A stretch of DNA of 64,000 bases from Enterobacter cloacae (GTDB lineage Bacteria; Pseudomonadota; Gammaproteobacteria; Enterobacterales; Enterobacteriaceae): NCBI GenBank assembly GCA_014169315.1, contig AP022133.1, forward strand, positions 1,736,001 through 1,800,000, written 5' to 3'. Below are positions 33,636-41,455 of the stretch, in pieces. The stretch's first letter is position 1. The number at the start of each line of letters is the position of its first letter. Both the position numbers and the translations under genes were made by a program. A model generated the notes under the pieces. It worked only from the letters and a program-made list of their open reading frames with translations. It was not told the origin of the DNA and did not search any database.

Positions 33636-33875
33636 TCACTGACCAAGTCCGGGAAGACATTTCAGATGCCGGGCTCGGATCATTGCCGTGGCCACATAAC
33701 TACGCGGGCGGTTAACAATCTCAACCGTGATTTTTCTCCCACGGATCTTTACGGTGTAAAATGTTTGTAAGTGCTGCTTACCGTGATCACCGAATAGCTC
33801 ATGGTGACGCTTCAACACCAACGCGCAGGCCTCCCGGCCAACTGGATCGCTTTTGCAACGGTTAATCAGACGCAC
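33636..33875 (-). CDS. DUF4060-family prophage protein
   Basis: A 79-residue protein read from GTG: MRLINRCKSDPVGREACALV with KQHLQTFYTVKIRGRKITVEIVNRPRSYVATAMI downstream, a small protein family of Gifsy/Rac-type prophages of unknown function. The GTG lies 14 nt inside the end of the RecE-like gene, implying coupled translation. A longer frame with an ATG 33 codons upstream is a shadow of that gene. Confidence 0.75.
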   Translation of the reverse strand: MRLINRCKSDPVGREACALVLKRHHELFGDHGKQHLQTFYTVKIRGRKITVEIVNRPRSYVATAMIRARHLKCLPGLGQ

Positions 33876-35748
33876 GGGAGCTTTCCTGCTGTTGGAGGTA
33901 TTCAATACTCTGCGCGAGCCCTGCAGCCATCCCCGGTAAGTCATCGTACTGATTGCAGTAGGCAGGGTTAGCACACAAACCCTGAAGCGCAGCTATCGTT
34001 AGCTGTTGCAGGTAGGAGAGTGACATCTGCTGACTGTTTGCCTTAGGTTCTGGCTCAGCTGCCTTTTTGGGTTTTGCAGTGACAGATAGTGGATCGAGCA
34101 CTACCGGCTTTGGGAGTTCAGGACGGCGGTATTCCACGATCGCATCAAGCGCGATTTTTTGACGCACGCTGACATCTTCAGACCAGCCATCAAGCAGAGT
34201 TGTTGCCACGTTGTGGATCTCCTCGTCGGAGAAATCAGGAGACAGGCTACATTCTGTGGTGGCGATATCTGCCATTAGCAGCGGGATAGCATCGGAAACG
34301 AGATGGTCGGTACATGCCACCACACCCTCTGCCTCTTCTTTTCCCATGACGTCGGTGCGGCCCGAAATCAGGTCATTCAGTGCTTGGACAATCGCAATTT
34401 CGCGATCACTTAGAGCTGGCGGTACTTCCTGTTTTTCGACCTCATTTGAGGGACGGGTGTTTACCAATGCACCGACAGAGAAGACACCACCACCCAGGTT
34501 CTCAACCCGTGGCTGGTCACCGGTCTGCTGTTCTGGCGCTGAGTTCTGAGCGAATGCCTCTTTGAGTTCCTTGTCGAGTTGCGCAGCTTTGCCAGGGCAA
34601 ACTGCTGGTGGTTGAGTTTCGCCATGTACAGACGGTTTGGTTTCATCATTGTTTGCTTCCCGCTTGATGTTGCCACATGCGATATCAATCGTTTTCTGAT
34701 CTGGTTTAGCGTGGTTCGATTCGACGAGCTTACGGTTAATGTAAGCACGCAGATCAACCGGTCTGAGGTAAAGATCCTCCGGAGCGGATTTAATCAGCGC
34801 GATAATGGCAGCGCGGGAGAAATCCAGAATACCCGGCGTGCCGCGTAATTTATTCCACCAGGCAGAAAATCGTGGGTCGGCACCTGCATTTTCGATTTCT
34901 TTGGCGCGGCGCATAATTTCAGACGGTATGGCGTAAATATCGAAATCTATCGCGACTGACAAAATTCCAAGCGCGGTTTCAAGACGGAGCGTCGCGAGGT
35001 TATGCACCATGTCAGGGCTACGATCGGTAGGATTGTTACCCCCCAGACTGGCTTCTGTATCAGCCTTGATGTCAGTAGTAACTGGCTCCCGCTTAGCTGC
35101 CGGAGTGTCGATCCACTTAGCGATCCCTTTTTTGATATCGGGCCACTGAGTGGACACCTTCATCGTTTTGCGCACCCATGCCAGTAATTCTTCCTGGCGT
35201 TCGCTGCTCAAAGAAAACACTCGTGGTTCTTTCACAAAGGCCATCGCCAGTTCGCGCTGGAAGCAGCCATCGTCATCGTTATTCAAATCCACCACCTGGC
35301 CGTATTGCGCATCGGTAATTTCCTCTACTGCGCCGAACAAGGCCAGGCACGCCGCCCTGGAGTCCTGATCAAGGTTACGCACAATCTTCATAGCCGTTGC
35401 ACGCTCGTCACCCTGCAAGGTTTCACTATCATCGATTTCTGGTTGCGGTGCCGCAGCTGGTTCACCAGCGTTAACATTCCAAACCGCCATCGTGTCAAAA
35501 AAATCAGGGGAGAAAACATCCAGCTCAGGGCAGGGCAAACCTTCCCGATGCTCCCAGATTTTTACCTTAAAATAATCATCGATGCGTTCAGGGTACTCAG
35601 CGGCCAGCTTTCCGAAAATAACAGCTTCTGCGATCGCCTTCGTAGAACCATTTATTGCAATTGCGAGGGGTTTTAAATCGGGTGTCTTTTTAAGTGCTTT
35701 ATCCTTTGGAAAATAAGCACCGCCGAAAACTTTTAATTCTACTGACAT
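33862..35748 (-). CDS. RecE N-terminal-domain-like prophage protein lacking the nuclease domain
   Basis: A 628-residue protein. Residues about 240-360 (NPTDRSPDMVHNLATLRLETALGILSVAIDFDIYAIP ... LESNHAKPDQKTIDIACG, quoted in part) align with the non-catalytic N-terminal half of Rac RecE (exonuclease VIII), including DIY, LDYSRA-like LDFSRA and HANPD-like HAKPD. The C-terminal exonuclease domain of RecE is absent; instead there is a low-complexity linker and a helical tail. It belongs to the leftward early operon and has a ribosome site AGAGGTCATT. Role unknown; recombination-related by association. Confidence 0.8.
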   Translation of the reverse strand: MSVELKVFGGAYFPKDKALKKTPDLKPLAIAINGSTKAIAEAVIFGKLAAEYPERIDDYFKVKIWEHREGLPCPELDVFSPDFFDTMAVWNVNAGEPAAAPQPEIDDSETLQGDERATAMKIVRNLDQDSRAACLALFGAVEEITDAQYGQVVDLNNDDDGCFQRELAMAFVKEPRVFSLSSERQEELLAWVRKTMKVSTQWPDIKKGIAKWIDTPAAKREPVTTDIKADTEASLGGNNPTDRSPDMVHNLATLRLETALGILSVAIDFDIYAIPSEIMRRAKEIENAGADPRFSAWWNKLRGTPGILDFSRAAIIALIKSAPEDLYLRPVDLRAYINRKLVESNHAKPDQKTIDIACGNIKREANNDETKPSVHGETQPPAVCPGKAAQLDKELKEAFAQNSAPEQQTGDQPRVENLGGGVFSVGALVNTRPSNEVEKQEVPPALSDREIAIVQALNDLISGRTDVMGKEEAEGVVACTDHLVSDAIPLLMADIATTECSLSPDFSDEEIHNVATTLLDGWSEDVSVRQKIALDAIVEYRRPELPKPVVLDPLSVTAKPKKAAEPEPKANSQQMSLSYLQQLTIAALQGLCANPAYCNQYDDLPGMAAGLAQSIEYLQQQESSRASD

Positions 35749-35759
35749 AATGACCTCTG

Positions 35760-35969
35760 CTAATGTTTGAAATAGGATGTAGAACGAATTGATTTACGAG
35801 TGTCGCACTTCGTCTTTTTTAAAGAGTCGCGCCTGTTCCGTCGTTCATTGCAGTGTTCGCATAAATAAATTATTCGCTTATACGGATATATATCCGTTTT
35901 TCGTTCGTGCATTTCAGATTTTATGAACTGACAGCAGCAAAAAGCGCAATAACAAATGATGTCATTCAT
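35760..35969 (-). CDS. Small Cys-rich prophage protein
   Basis: A 69-residue protein with two cysteine clusters (CYCAFCCC near residue 6 and LCEHC near residue 36), suggesting a zinc ribbon, followed by a basic tail. Its ATG lies one base after the stop of the gene at 35971-36243 (TGATATG), so it is probably translated by coupling; it has no strong ribosome site of its own. Family not recognised. Confidence 0.55.
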   Translation of the reverse strand: MNDIICYCAFCCCQFIKSEMHERKTDIYPYKRIIYLCEHCNERRNRRDSLKKTKCDTRKSIRSTSYFKH

Positions 35970-35970
35970 A

Positions 35971-36243
35971 TCAGTTAAGCTGTTGGCGCTTGTGGTCGTA
36001 ATAGGACATGCCGCAGGCGTTCTGAGCTTCTGTGAAATTCACAGACAGCAAGCTAATGTGCTTAACAGCGCAAACAGGGCAATGAAACTCACCGAGCACG
36101 TAGCCACCATCAAGCACAACGGTTACAGGACCAGAAGATGGCAAGTGGACAACACCAGAAATAGCGCCGTTAATATTAAAGGTCACAATGTCTTTATTTA
36201 CGATAGCAAGGCTCATTTCAACAGATGTTACGCATACTTTCAT
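35971..36243 (-). CDS. Hypothetical prophage protein
   Basis: A 90-residue protein with ribosome site TAAGGAATTCGAA. It looks like a compact beta-rich domain (VTFNINGAISGVVHLPSS) with one CPVC pair near the middle (HCPVCAVKH). It lies in the leftward early operon directly upstream of the Cys-rich ORF. Function not recognised. Confidence 0.6.
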   Translation of the reverse strand: MKVCVTSVEMSLAIVNKDIVTFNINGAISGVVHLPSSGPVTVVLDGGYVLGEFHCPVCAVKHISLLSVNFTEAQNACGMSYYDHKRQQLN

Positions 36244-36311
36244 TTCGAATTCCTTAATTTATGGTGTGGGAATCCCTGCCGTTTAAGACATGGGTTTTTA
36301 AATTGGAAAAA

Positions 36312-36497
36312 TCAAATCACTTTTAAACTATTACGCCATTCCTGGTGAGGTTGGCGATGTACAACGAAATTTCTGTATTTCCTTAATACTTTCCATGCGG
36401 CATGGCATCCGGCAACATCACGAAGAAATACTGATGTGACGAGTTTTCCCTGTGCCCATGCAATTTGTTGTTCTGGCGTTAATTGCTGTTTATTCAT
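36312..36497 (-). CDS. Small hypothetical prophage protein
   Basis: A 61-residue protein (MNKQQLTPEQQIAWAQGKLV...) with a predicted helical, basic composition and a weak GGGAC ribosome site 9 nt upstream. It is placed here by its position in the leftward operon between two better-supported genes. Function unknown. Confidence 0.5.
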   Translation of the reverse strand: MNKQQLTPEQQIAWAQGKLVTSVFLRDVAGCHAAWKVLRKYRNFVVHRQPHQEWRNSLKVI

Positions 36498-36531
36498 GAT
36501 TTTTAGTCCCAGTAATAAACAGATTTAATAT

Positions 36532-37395
36532 CTATCTTACAACCCATGCAGCTCGAGCCTTACGCACGTGTTGCTGATATTCTTCAAGGAAATTCATTCC
36601 GTCATACAGGCTTGTTACATATCCCAAATTCCAAAGGCAAAGAGCCTGCTGATACACATCTTTGAAAACGGGTTTGGCAAGGTAGTGGTCACGCATAGCT
36701 GATAGGCGAGCGTGATCGGTTCGCTCGTCATACTCACAGTCTGAAATCTGCTGGCGCTCGTCGATGATGTGATCCATAGCGCTATTTAATTCAAGTGCTT
36801 CGGCGTGTGCTGCCACCACTGCACGATTTTTCTGGTTGCTGCCCAATCCCTCAAAGCAGCCTGGGCGAGAAACGGAGCGGTACGACGCGTCGTGTGCTTC
36901 GTCCATTTTCAGTGCTTCAGCGTGGCAAGCTTCAACCAGTGCTGGAAGGTCATCGCGTTCCATGATGGTGTTTTGAATGCTGATCATTACTGCGAGGTGG
37001 TGCCAACGGTCAGTCTCAGCATTCATTTCCAGGGCTTCGCGGTGCGCTTTTGCTACCAGTTGGCGCTGCCAGCCTGGATTGTTGAAAAAATCGAATTGCT
37101 CATTAAATGCCAGCGCCTCGGTATGTGCAGCCTCAATAATCGCGCGACGGGCAGGGTAGTCATTACTGCCGATGAATTCACACCAGCGGAGATGGCCTGC
37201 TTTAGCATCCAATTCTGCATTCATTTCCAGCGCTGCGGCGTGGTCACGTTCAGTCAGAGCCTTAAAAATTTTGCGCATTGTGTTTTCAGATTTCACTTCG
37301 CGCAGCGTGCTGCAGTTATGCGCACTGAATATTCCATCTTCGCGCTGTTTAACGCTGTATACCGCTTTGTCGATGTTGATTTTGTGATTGGTCAT
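36532..37395 (-). CDS. Prophage early protein with five HxEAL-type helical repeats
   Basis: A 287-residue protein with strong ribosome site GGAGAGG. It contains five repeats of a core like HAEALEMN at residues 52, 91, 118, 158 and 197, spaced 39, 27, 40 and 39 residues apart, each followed by an Asp about four residues later. Between cores the sequence is helical, so an alpha-solenoid is likely. It is the first gene after the predicted PL promoter. I do not recognise the family. Confidence 0.75.
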   Translation of the reverse strand: MTNHKINIDKAVYSVKQREDGIFSAHNCSTLREVKSENTMRKIFKALTERDHAAALEMNAELDAKAGHLRWCEFIGSNDYPARRAIIEAAHTEALAFNEQFDFFNNPGWQRQLVAKAHREALEMNAETDRWHHLAVMISIQNTIMERDDLPALVEACHAEALKMDEAHDASYRSVSRPGCFEGLGSNQKNRAVVAAHAEALELNSAMDHIIDERQQISDCEYDERTDHARLSAMRDHYLAKPVFKDVYQQALCLWNLGYVTSLYDGMNFLEEYQQHVRKARAAWVVR

Positions 37396-37470
37396 AACGC
37401 CTCTCCATTTTTACCCTTATCGCCGGGTAGGCGGAACGTTTACTGATTACTGCGTGTTTTGTTGGTCTAA

Positions 37471-37499
37471 GTTTATAAACAAATAAACCATTATGTAAA
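37471..37499 (-). promoter_or_regulatory. Predicted prophage PL promoter/operator
   Basis: On the minus strand -35 TTTACA (37499-37494), 16 bp spacer, -10 TATAAA (37477-37472). The -10 is covered by the palindrome GTTTATAAAC (37471-37480). It faces the leftward operon, 76 bp before its first gene. The architecture is the same as the predicted PR at 38020-38048. Confidence 0.75.
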
Positions 37500-37550
37500 G
37501 TTAATGGTAAACAAAAAGGCGTGAAAAACTGGATGTATTTGAATTTGGAG

Positions 37551-37579
37551 AAAAAAAAGACCGCTTACAGGCGGTCTTA
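37551..37579 (-). terminator. Terminator after the prophage repressor gene
   Basis: Read leftward: AAGACCGC, 6-nt loop, GCGGTCTT, then a run of T (plus-strand A-run 37551-37558), 6 nt after the repressor stop. Confidence 0.9.
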
Positions 37580-37584
37580 GGGGA

Positions 37585-37980
37585 TTAGTCTATCTCGAGG
37601 TCTTTTAGCATCTGAAGGATTTCTTGTTTGGACTTGCCTTTCAACCTTGCTTTGAGCTCATTGTCTATAGAGTTTACCTGGGCTCTGAGGTTAACCATAT
37701 GCTGTTCTTTTTCCCACTCAGCAAGGCTATCGAAAAGATCAAGCAATTCTTCATGGCGAGCGTCAAACGGTCGTGGGGACCGCATCTCTTCACCCTTAGG
37801 TTCTTCATCAAGATAACCAGGAGCCATGCCGTAATCACGTTCAATACGGCGCGCTGCTCTCTCGCCGAACGACGCTTTACCGTTGATCAGCTGTGAAAGA
37901 TAGCTCTTCTCTTTTTCCGGCAAAGTTCTGCTTGAAAACCATGCCGCTAGGCGCTTGCGCCTGATTTCTTTTGTGTCCAT
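37585..37980 (-). CDS. Prophage repressor, XRE-type helix-turn-helix (CI-like)
   Basis: A 131-residue DNA-binding protein. The N-terminal HTH reads EKSYLSQLINGKASFGERAARRIE (about 24-47), typical of phage repressors; the C-terminal part is a short helical tail (EWEKEQHMVNLRAQ...LQMLKDLEID) with no peptidase S24 domain, so RecA-stimulated autocleavage is not expected. It is divergent from a Cro-like gene with palindromic GTTTATAAAC at both flanking promoters, the classical immunity-region layout. Start ATG 37980 has no good ribosome site. Confidence 0.82.
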   Translation of the reverse strand: MDTKEIRRKRLAAWFSSRTLPEKEKSYLSQLINGKASFGERAARRIERDYGMAPGYLDEEPKGEEMRSPRPFDARHEELLDLFDSLAEWEKEQHMVNLRAQVNSIDNELKARLKGKSKQEILQMLKDLEID

Positions 37981-38019
37981 GCAGTCATTTTGATTAGTAA
38001 TTTCTAAACAAGCAAAAAC

Positions 38020-38048
38020 TTGACATTGATGTTTAGTGGTTTATAAAC
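38020..38048 (+). promoter_or_regulatory. Predicted prophage PR promoter/operator
   Basis: TTGACA (38020-38025), 16 bp, TATAAA (38042-38047); the -10 lies inside the palindrome GTTTATAAAC (38039-38048). A further inverted pair CTAAAC (38004-38009) and GTTTAG (38031-38036) flanks the -35. It drives the Cro-like gene. Confidence 0.8.
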
Positions 38049-38074
38049 TTACAACTCAACACACAGGAGCAATT

Positions 38075-38332
38075 ATGCAACTCAATGACTTTTTGAAAGC
38101 TGGTGGGCCAAAGATCCGCAAGGCGCTGGAGCAACACCTTGGGATATCGAAATCTTACCTCTCCCAACTAGCAACGGGGCGGGCTGCAATTTCGCCAAGT
38201 CGCTGCATCGTTATCGAGACTTTCACCAATAGTGAGGTCTCTCGTTCTGATATGCGGCCAAGCGATTGGGCTGAAATTTGGCCTGACTACGAGCCAAAAA
38301 ATAGCACAACAACTCAGGAGGATACTGACTGA
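38075..38332 (+). CDS. Cro-like transcriptional regulator (YdaS type)
   Basis: An 85-residue HTH protein: QLNDFLKAGGPKIRKALEQHLGISKSYLSQLATG... with EVSRSDMRPSDWAEIWPDY at the C-terminus, the YdaS/Cro family pattern. ATG at 38075 has CAGGAG upstream; an in-frame ATG at 38036 lies within the -10 region and is rejected. It is first in the rightward operon; its stop shares one base with the next ATG (TGATG). Confidence 0.82.
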   Translation: MQLNDFLKAGGPKIRKALEQHLGISKSYLSQLATGRAAISPSRCIVIETFTNSEVSRSDMRPSDWAEIWPDYEPKNSTTTQEDTD

Positions 38333-38781
38333 TGGAAATCAAAAAGCTGGCATACGAGCTGGAGGAATGGGCACAGGAAAAGGGCTGGAAGACGGTCACA
38401 CAGCTGATAACCCCGCATCACTTCGGTGATTTGCTTCTGTCACTCAACGACGTAACAGATGCTGACGAGTACGCACGCCGACTGCACAACAACAAGCAGA
38501 TTATCCAGCGCGCGTTCCGTAATGATACGCCCAATTACCGTAAGCAGGCCGAGGCGCTGAGCTATGCCATCCGCGCCGCCATCGACAACGAACTGGAGAA
38601 GAATAACTGCATGCACTATCGGGCGGCCAAAGTGAACAAAGAGTGCATCGAAGCCACCAACGCGGTTTTCACTGGCAAGCCTCTACCGGTCATCAGGAGA
38701 GAGGGCCTGGAAGCTATCGACGCACTGGCGCAGCTGGTAGGCGTAAAGGTTCACGTCATGCACAACCACAACGCGGCATAA
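38332..38781 (+). CDS. YdaT-like early regulator (CII position)
   Basis: A 149-residue protein following the Cro-like gene, as YdaT follows YdaS in Rac. It begins MEIKKLAYELEEWAQEKGW with an HTH-like middle. In lambdoid phages this slot holds CII or its functional replacement. Overexpressed YdaT is reported to be toxic in E. coli; whether this distant relative is toxic cannot be judged from sequence. Coupled to the Cro-like gene by TGATG. Confidence 0.6.
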   Translation: MEIKKLAYELEEWAQEKGWKTVTQLITPHHFGDLLLSLNDVTDADEYARRLHNNKQIIQRAFRNDTPNYRKQAEALSYAIRAAIDNELEKNNCMHYRAAKVNKECIEATNAVFTGKPLPVIRREGLEAIDALAQLVGVKVHVMHNHNAA

Positions 38782-38797
38782 AGATCCGGAGGCAACT

Positions 38798-39055
38798 ATG
38801 CGTACTTCTCAGGAATTAGCGAGCGCACTGGCAGAGCGCATGAAAAACGCGATGAAGAATGAACCCGCTCAGGAGTCAGTGGATCGCCGCGGTGAAATCA
38901 TTCCAGGGAAGCGGTACCGCGACGAACGCGGACGCATGGTGACAGTTTTGCGTGCGTCCCAGCTCCGCGTGTCATATCACCGCGAAGGTTACGCCGGAGA
39001 CAGCGAAACAGGATGCCGAGAGTTTGAAATTAAGTTCACAGAGGTGAAGTTGTGA
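38798..39055 (+). CDS. DUF4222-family small prophage protein
   Basis: An 85-residue protein with a beta-rich core IIPGKRYRDERGRMVTVLR followed by RVSYHREGYAG, which I recognise as the DUF4222 pattern common in Gifsy/Rac-like early regions. It has ribosome site CGGAGG and overlaps the replication gene by GTGA. Function unknown. Confidence 0.7.
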   Translation: MRTSQELASALAERMKNAMKNEPAQESVDRRGEIIPGKRYRDERGRMVTVLRASQLRVSYHREGYAGDSETGCREFEIKFTEVKL

Positions 39056-40155
39056 GCAGCAAGTTACATGGTCTCGTATGGGAAGGATGTGCGCAGGCGG
39101 GGCTCGGTATTTCCCGCGTCGCTCTGATGGCCCGTATTGCCGATTACAGCAATGCAGAGGGTGTGTCCTGGCCTGCGATTGAGACGCTCCAGATTGAGAT
39201 TGGAGCAAAGAGTGAAACTACCGTCAAAAATGCTCTGGCAGAGCTGGTGAGCGGTGGTTGGATCACCAAAATTGAGCGCAAGGTAGGCGGCAGAAATTTA
39301 ACGAACATCTACCAGATCAACGTTGAAAAGCTGGAAGCCGCTGCTGCGGTAGGGCGAAAAAAAATTAAAGAGAAGAGAGCCAAAAAGAAAGGTTCACGGT
39401 GCTTGCCAGTTGGTCAGGAAGGGAAGGGGGTAATTTTTAACCCCTCAAATAACGCCCCCTCAAACCCTGAAAATAAGGGGGCAGATTTTGACGGGTCAAA
39501 TTTTGAGGGGTCAAAAATTGGTGAAACAGGCGATTTAACCCCCCCAAAAATTGCCCCCGATCCGTCATTAAGATCTGATCCGTCATTAAACCCCACACAT
39601 AACGCGCGGGGGGAACTGGTTGCTCCAGTCAGTGAGCGACCGGTACCGGAATATCCTAGTCAGCCTGGCACGTTTTTCCCTGCCTCTCAGCTGCTGGGGA
39701 AGTTCCCAATGAGCAAGGAGTGGAAACCATCTGCGGACTTTCGCAAGCAGGCAAACCTCTGGGGTCGCTCTGTCCCTGCGGACCTGACACCCGATGATTT
39801 ACGCGCTGCCCATGCCTGCTTTGTCGATTATTGGCTCTCTGAGGGCAAGACATTCAACCAGACGCAGTGGGAGCAGAAATTTGCTCTGCACCTGCAAAAC
39901 ACAAAGCCAACAAAACCGCGAGGTAATTCTCATGCAGGACTGGACCCAAGCTCCACAGCAAACGCTGCTGTACAACGAGCGCGTGCGACACGTGCAGAGC
40001 AATTACGAGCACGAGGAGAAAGCGTGGAAATTCTGGGAACTCATGCTGGAAATTTACTCCACCCGCTGGGAGACCAAAAACGGCTCGGCCCCGTCGGACC
40101 TATGGATTGCGCAGGTTGGGAGTTTGACCAGCGACCAGACGACGAGCGTCTGTAA
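39052..40155 (+). CDS. Phage replication initiator-like protein with HTH and DnaT-like domain (O position)
   Basis: A 367-residue protein beginning with GTG overlapping the previous stop. The N-terminal winged helix (ISRVALMARIADYSN...WPAIETLQIEIGAKSETTVKNAL) is of the helix_turn_helix_36 type; a low-complexity linker follows (about 110-200). A DnaT-like ssDNA-binding domain (FPMSKEWKPSADFRKQANLWG ... YWLSEGKTFNQTQWEQKF) lies at about 225-290. The last 75 codons overlap the P-like gene in another frame. It probably recruits host helicase at the phage origin. Confidence 0.82.
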   Translation: MSSKLHGLVWEGCAQAGLGISRVALMARIADYSNAEGVSWPAIETLQIEIGAKSETTVKNALAELVSGGWITKIERKVGGRNLTNIYQINVEKLEAAAAVGRKKIKEKRAKKKGSRCLPVGQEGKGVIFNPSNNAPSNPENKGADFDGSNFEGSKIGETGDLTPPKIAPDPSLRSDPSLNPTHNARGELVAPVSERPVPEYPSQPGTFFPASQLLGKFPMSKEWKPSADFRKQANLWGRSVPADLTPDDLRAAHACFVDYWLSEGKTFNQTQWEQKFALHLQNTKPTKPRGNSHAGLDPSSTANAAVQRARATRAEQLRARGESVEILGTHAGNLLHPLGDQKRLGPVGPMDCAGWEFDQRPDDERL

Positions 40156-40582
40156 TGCGATGGTGGCGCGTTGCAAGGCAGGGAATTCATGGCCGCCGGA
40201 TCTGGCTGAGTTCGTGACTCTTGTGGCGGACGCCAGCGGCAATGCTCTGGGGCTAAGAACTGCTGACGTAATGGCGGAATACAAGCGCTGGCGCAACGAG
40301 TCATACCGCTACGACAGTTCAGAGGTGTTCCCGTGGCATCACCCAGTCTTATATCAGATTTGCACAGAAATGCGACGCTCGGGAGTGGAAAGGCAAATGA
40401 CCCAGACCGAACTCGAAGCCCTGGCTGCCATGCAGCTGGCCAAGTGGGAAAAGCATGTGGTGGACGGACATCCGATCCCGCCGGTGAGAAGGCAAATTGC
40501 CGCGCCACGCCATGCGCCAGGACCAACCCCCGCGCAGTTACTTAAAGCGCAGGCCGAAGCAGCAAAACTAAAACGAATTTAA
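39932..40582 (+). CDS. Phage replication protein P-like (helicase loader)
   Basis: A 216-residue lambda-P-type protein. ATG at 39932 is preceded by GAGGTAATTCTC. Features of the family are TLTDEQ-like SLTSDQTTSVCNAMVARCKA, WPPDLAEFVTLV, FPWHHPVLYQI and the ending VDGHPIPPVRRQI. In lambda, P brings DnaB helicase to O. Its first 224 nt overlap the O-like gene out of frame. It is followed after 17 nt by a DUF1627 gene. Confidence 0.82.
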   Translation: MQDWTQAPQQTLLYNERVRHVQSNYEHEEKAWKFWELMLEIYSTRWETKNGSAPSDLWIAQVGSLTSDQTTSVCNAMVARCKAGNSWPPDLAEFVTLVADASGNALGLRTADVMAEYKRWRNESYRYDSSEVFPWHHPVLYQICTEMRRSGVERQMTQTELEALAAMQLAKWEKHVVDGHPIPPVRRQIAAPRHAPGPTPAQLLKAQAEAAKLKRI

Positions 40583-40599
40583 ACAAACAGGAGAAAATT

Positions 40600-41232
40600 A
40601 TGGAAACCGTACTGGATGCACTGAAAGTGATGGGTAAAGCTACTTACCGTGATGTTGCCGCCCGCCTGGATATCGAGCCAGTGGAGGCGCTGAACATGTT
40701 GCGCGAGCAGAAAGAGCAGGGCTTGTGTGATTTTTATGATGGGTCATGGTCGGTCGGAACCGCGAAAGAGCAGGCCAAAAAGCAAGCTGTTGCGCCAGTG
40801 CATCAGGCTCTACGCCTGAAAGGTGAAGAACCAGCACCGGTTGATCCTGATGTGATCCGCCAACAGCTCAGAAATAACGGTGCTATGACCACTGCAGCGC
40901 TGGCAGCAGCCGTTAATCGCAATGCTCGTGGCATGGTCTCAGTGATGCTGGCTTTTGAGCGCCAGGGCGTGGTTATCAAGAACGGGCAGGGGAAGGGTGT
41001 TACATGGTCACTGCCTGCATATCTCCCGGCAGAAAAAAACATCACTGAATTTGTTCAGGACATCCCGGCATTCACTGTCCGCCCCGACGATCTGGTTATT
41101 CCGTCATCCCGTTTTATCTCAGGCGAAATCCGCCGTACAAAAGCGAAGCTGGCATACCTGCAGCGTCTTCAGAGTGCCGTTCGCGAGCTGCGCCGCCATA
41201 AAGACCTGCTGGTAGGTATGAGTCATGAGTGA
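40600..41232 (+). CDS. DUF1627-family prophage protein
   Basis: A 210-residue protein with ribosome site CAGGAG. The start METVLDALKVMGKATYRDVAARLDIEPVEALNMLREQ is a winged-helix unit, and a second such unit appears in the middle (QQLRNNGAMTTAALAAAVNRN). The C-terminal helical segment RRTKAKLAYLQRLQSAVRELRRH is typical of the family, found next to phage replication genes. Function unknown. Its stop overlaps the next gene by 8 nt. Confidence 0.78.
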   Translation: METVLDALKVMGKATYRDVAARLDIEPVEALNMLREQKEQGLCDFYDGSWSVGTAKEQAKKQAVAPVHQALRLKGEEPAPVDPDVIRQQLRNNGAMTTAALAAAVNRNARGMVSVMLAFERQGVVIKNGQGKGVTWSLPAYLPAEKNITEFVQDIPAFTVRPDDLVIPSSRFISGEIRRTKAKLAYLQRLQSAVRELRRHKDLLVGMSHE

Positions 41233-41455
41233 TTTAGCAAAGTGCCCTAATTGCGGTATGTCACCTTCGATAAAAATCCGAAGCCGTGGAATGAACTGTG
41301 GTTCTGCAGAAATCCGTTGCTCGAATGGGTGTCCAGATCTCCGTGCAGGTTTTTCGTTTCCATCCGGTGGGGAGTCGTCAGCCCGTAAGGTGCTGGATGA
41401 AAAATGGCAGAAGTTGGTGGGAGGGTTTAACGATGCCAAGACCAAAAACGCATGA
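41225..41455 (+). CDS. Small zinc-binding prophage protein (Lar-like)
   Basis: A 76-residue protein with CPNCG near the N-terminus and C-x9-C-x3-C spacing (GMNCGSAEIRCSNGCPD), then a C-terminal AARKVLDEKWQKLV-like helix. The layout resembles Lar-type restriction-alleviation proteins, but the match is too short to be certain. Overlaps the preceding and following genes. Confidence 0.6.
   Translation: MSDLAKCPNCGMSPSIKIRSRGMNCGSAEIRCSNGCPDLRAGFSFPSGGESSARKVLDEKWQKLVGGFNDAKTKNA

Noticed and set aside
38332..38781. Calling the Cro-like/YdaT-like pair a toxin-antitoxin system
   Set aside because: The pair sits exactly at the Cro-CII position of a phage switch with PL/PR operators; regulator function explains it better, and toxicity cannot be judged from sequence.
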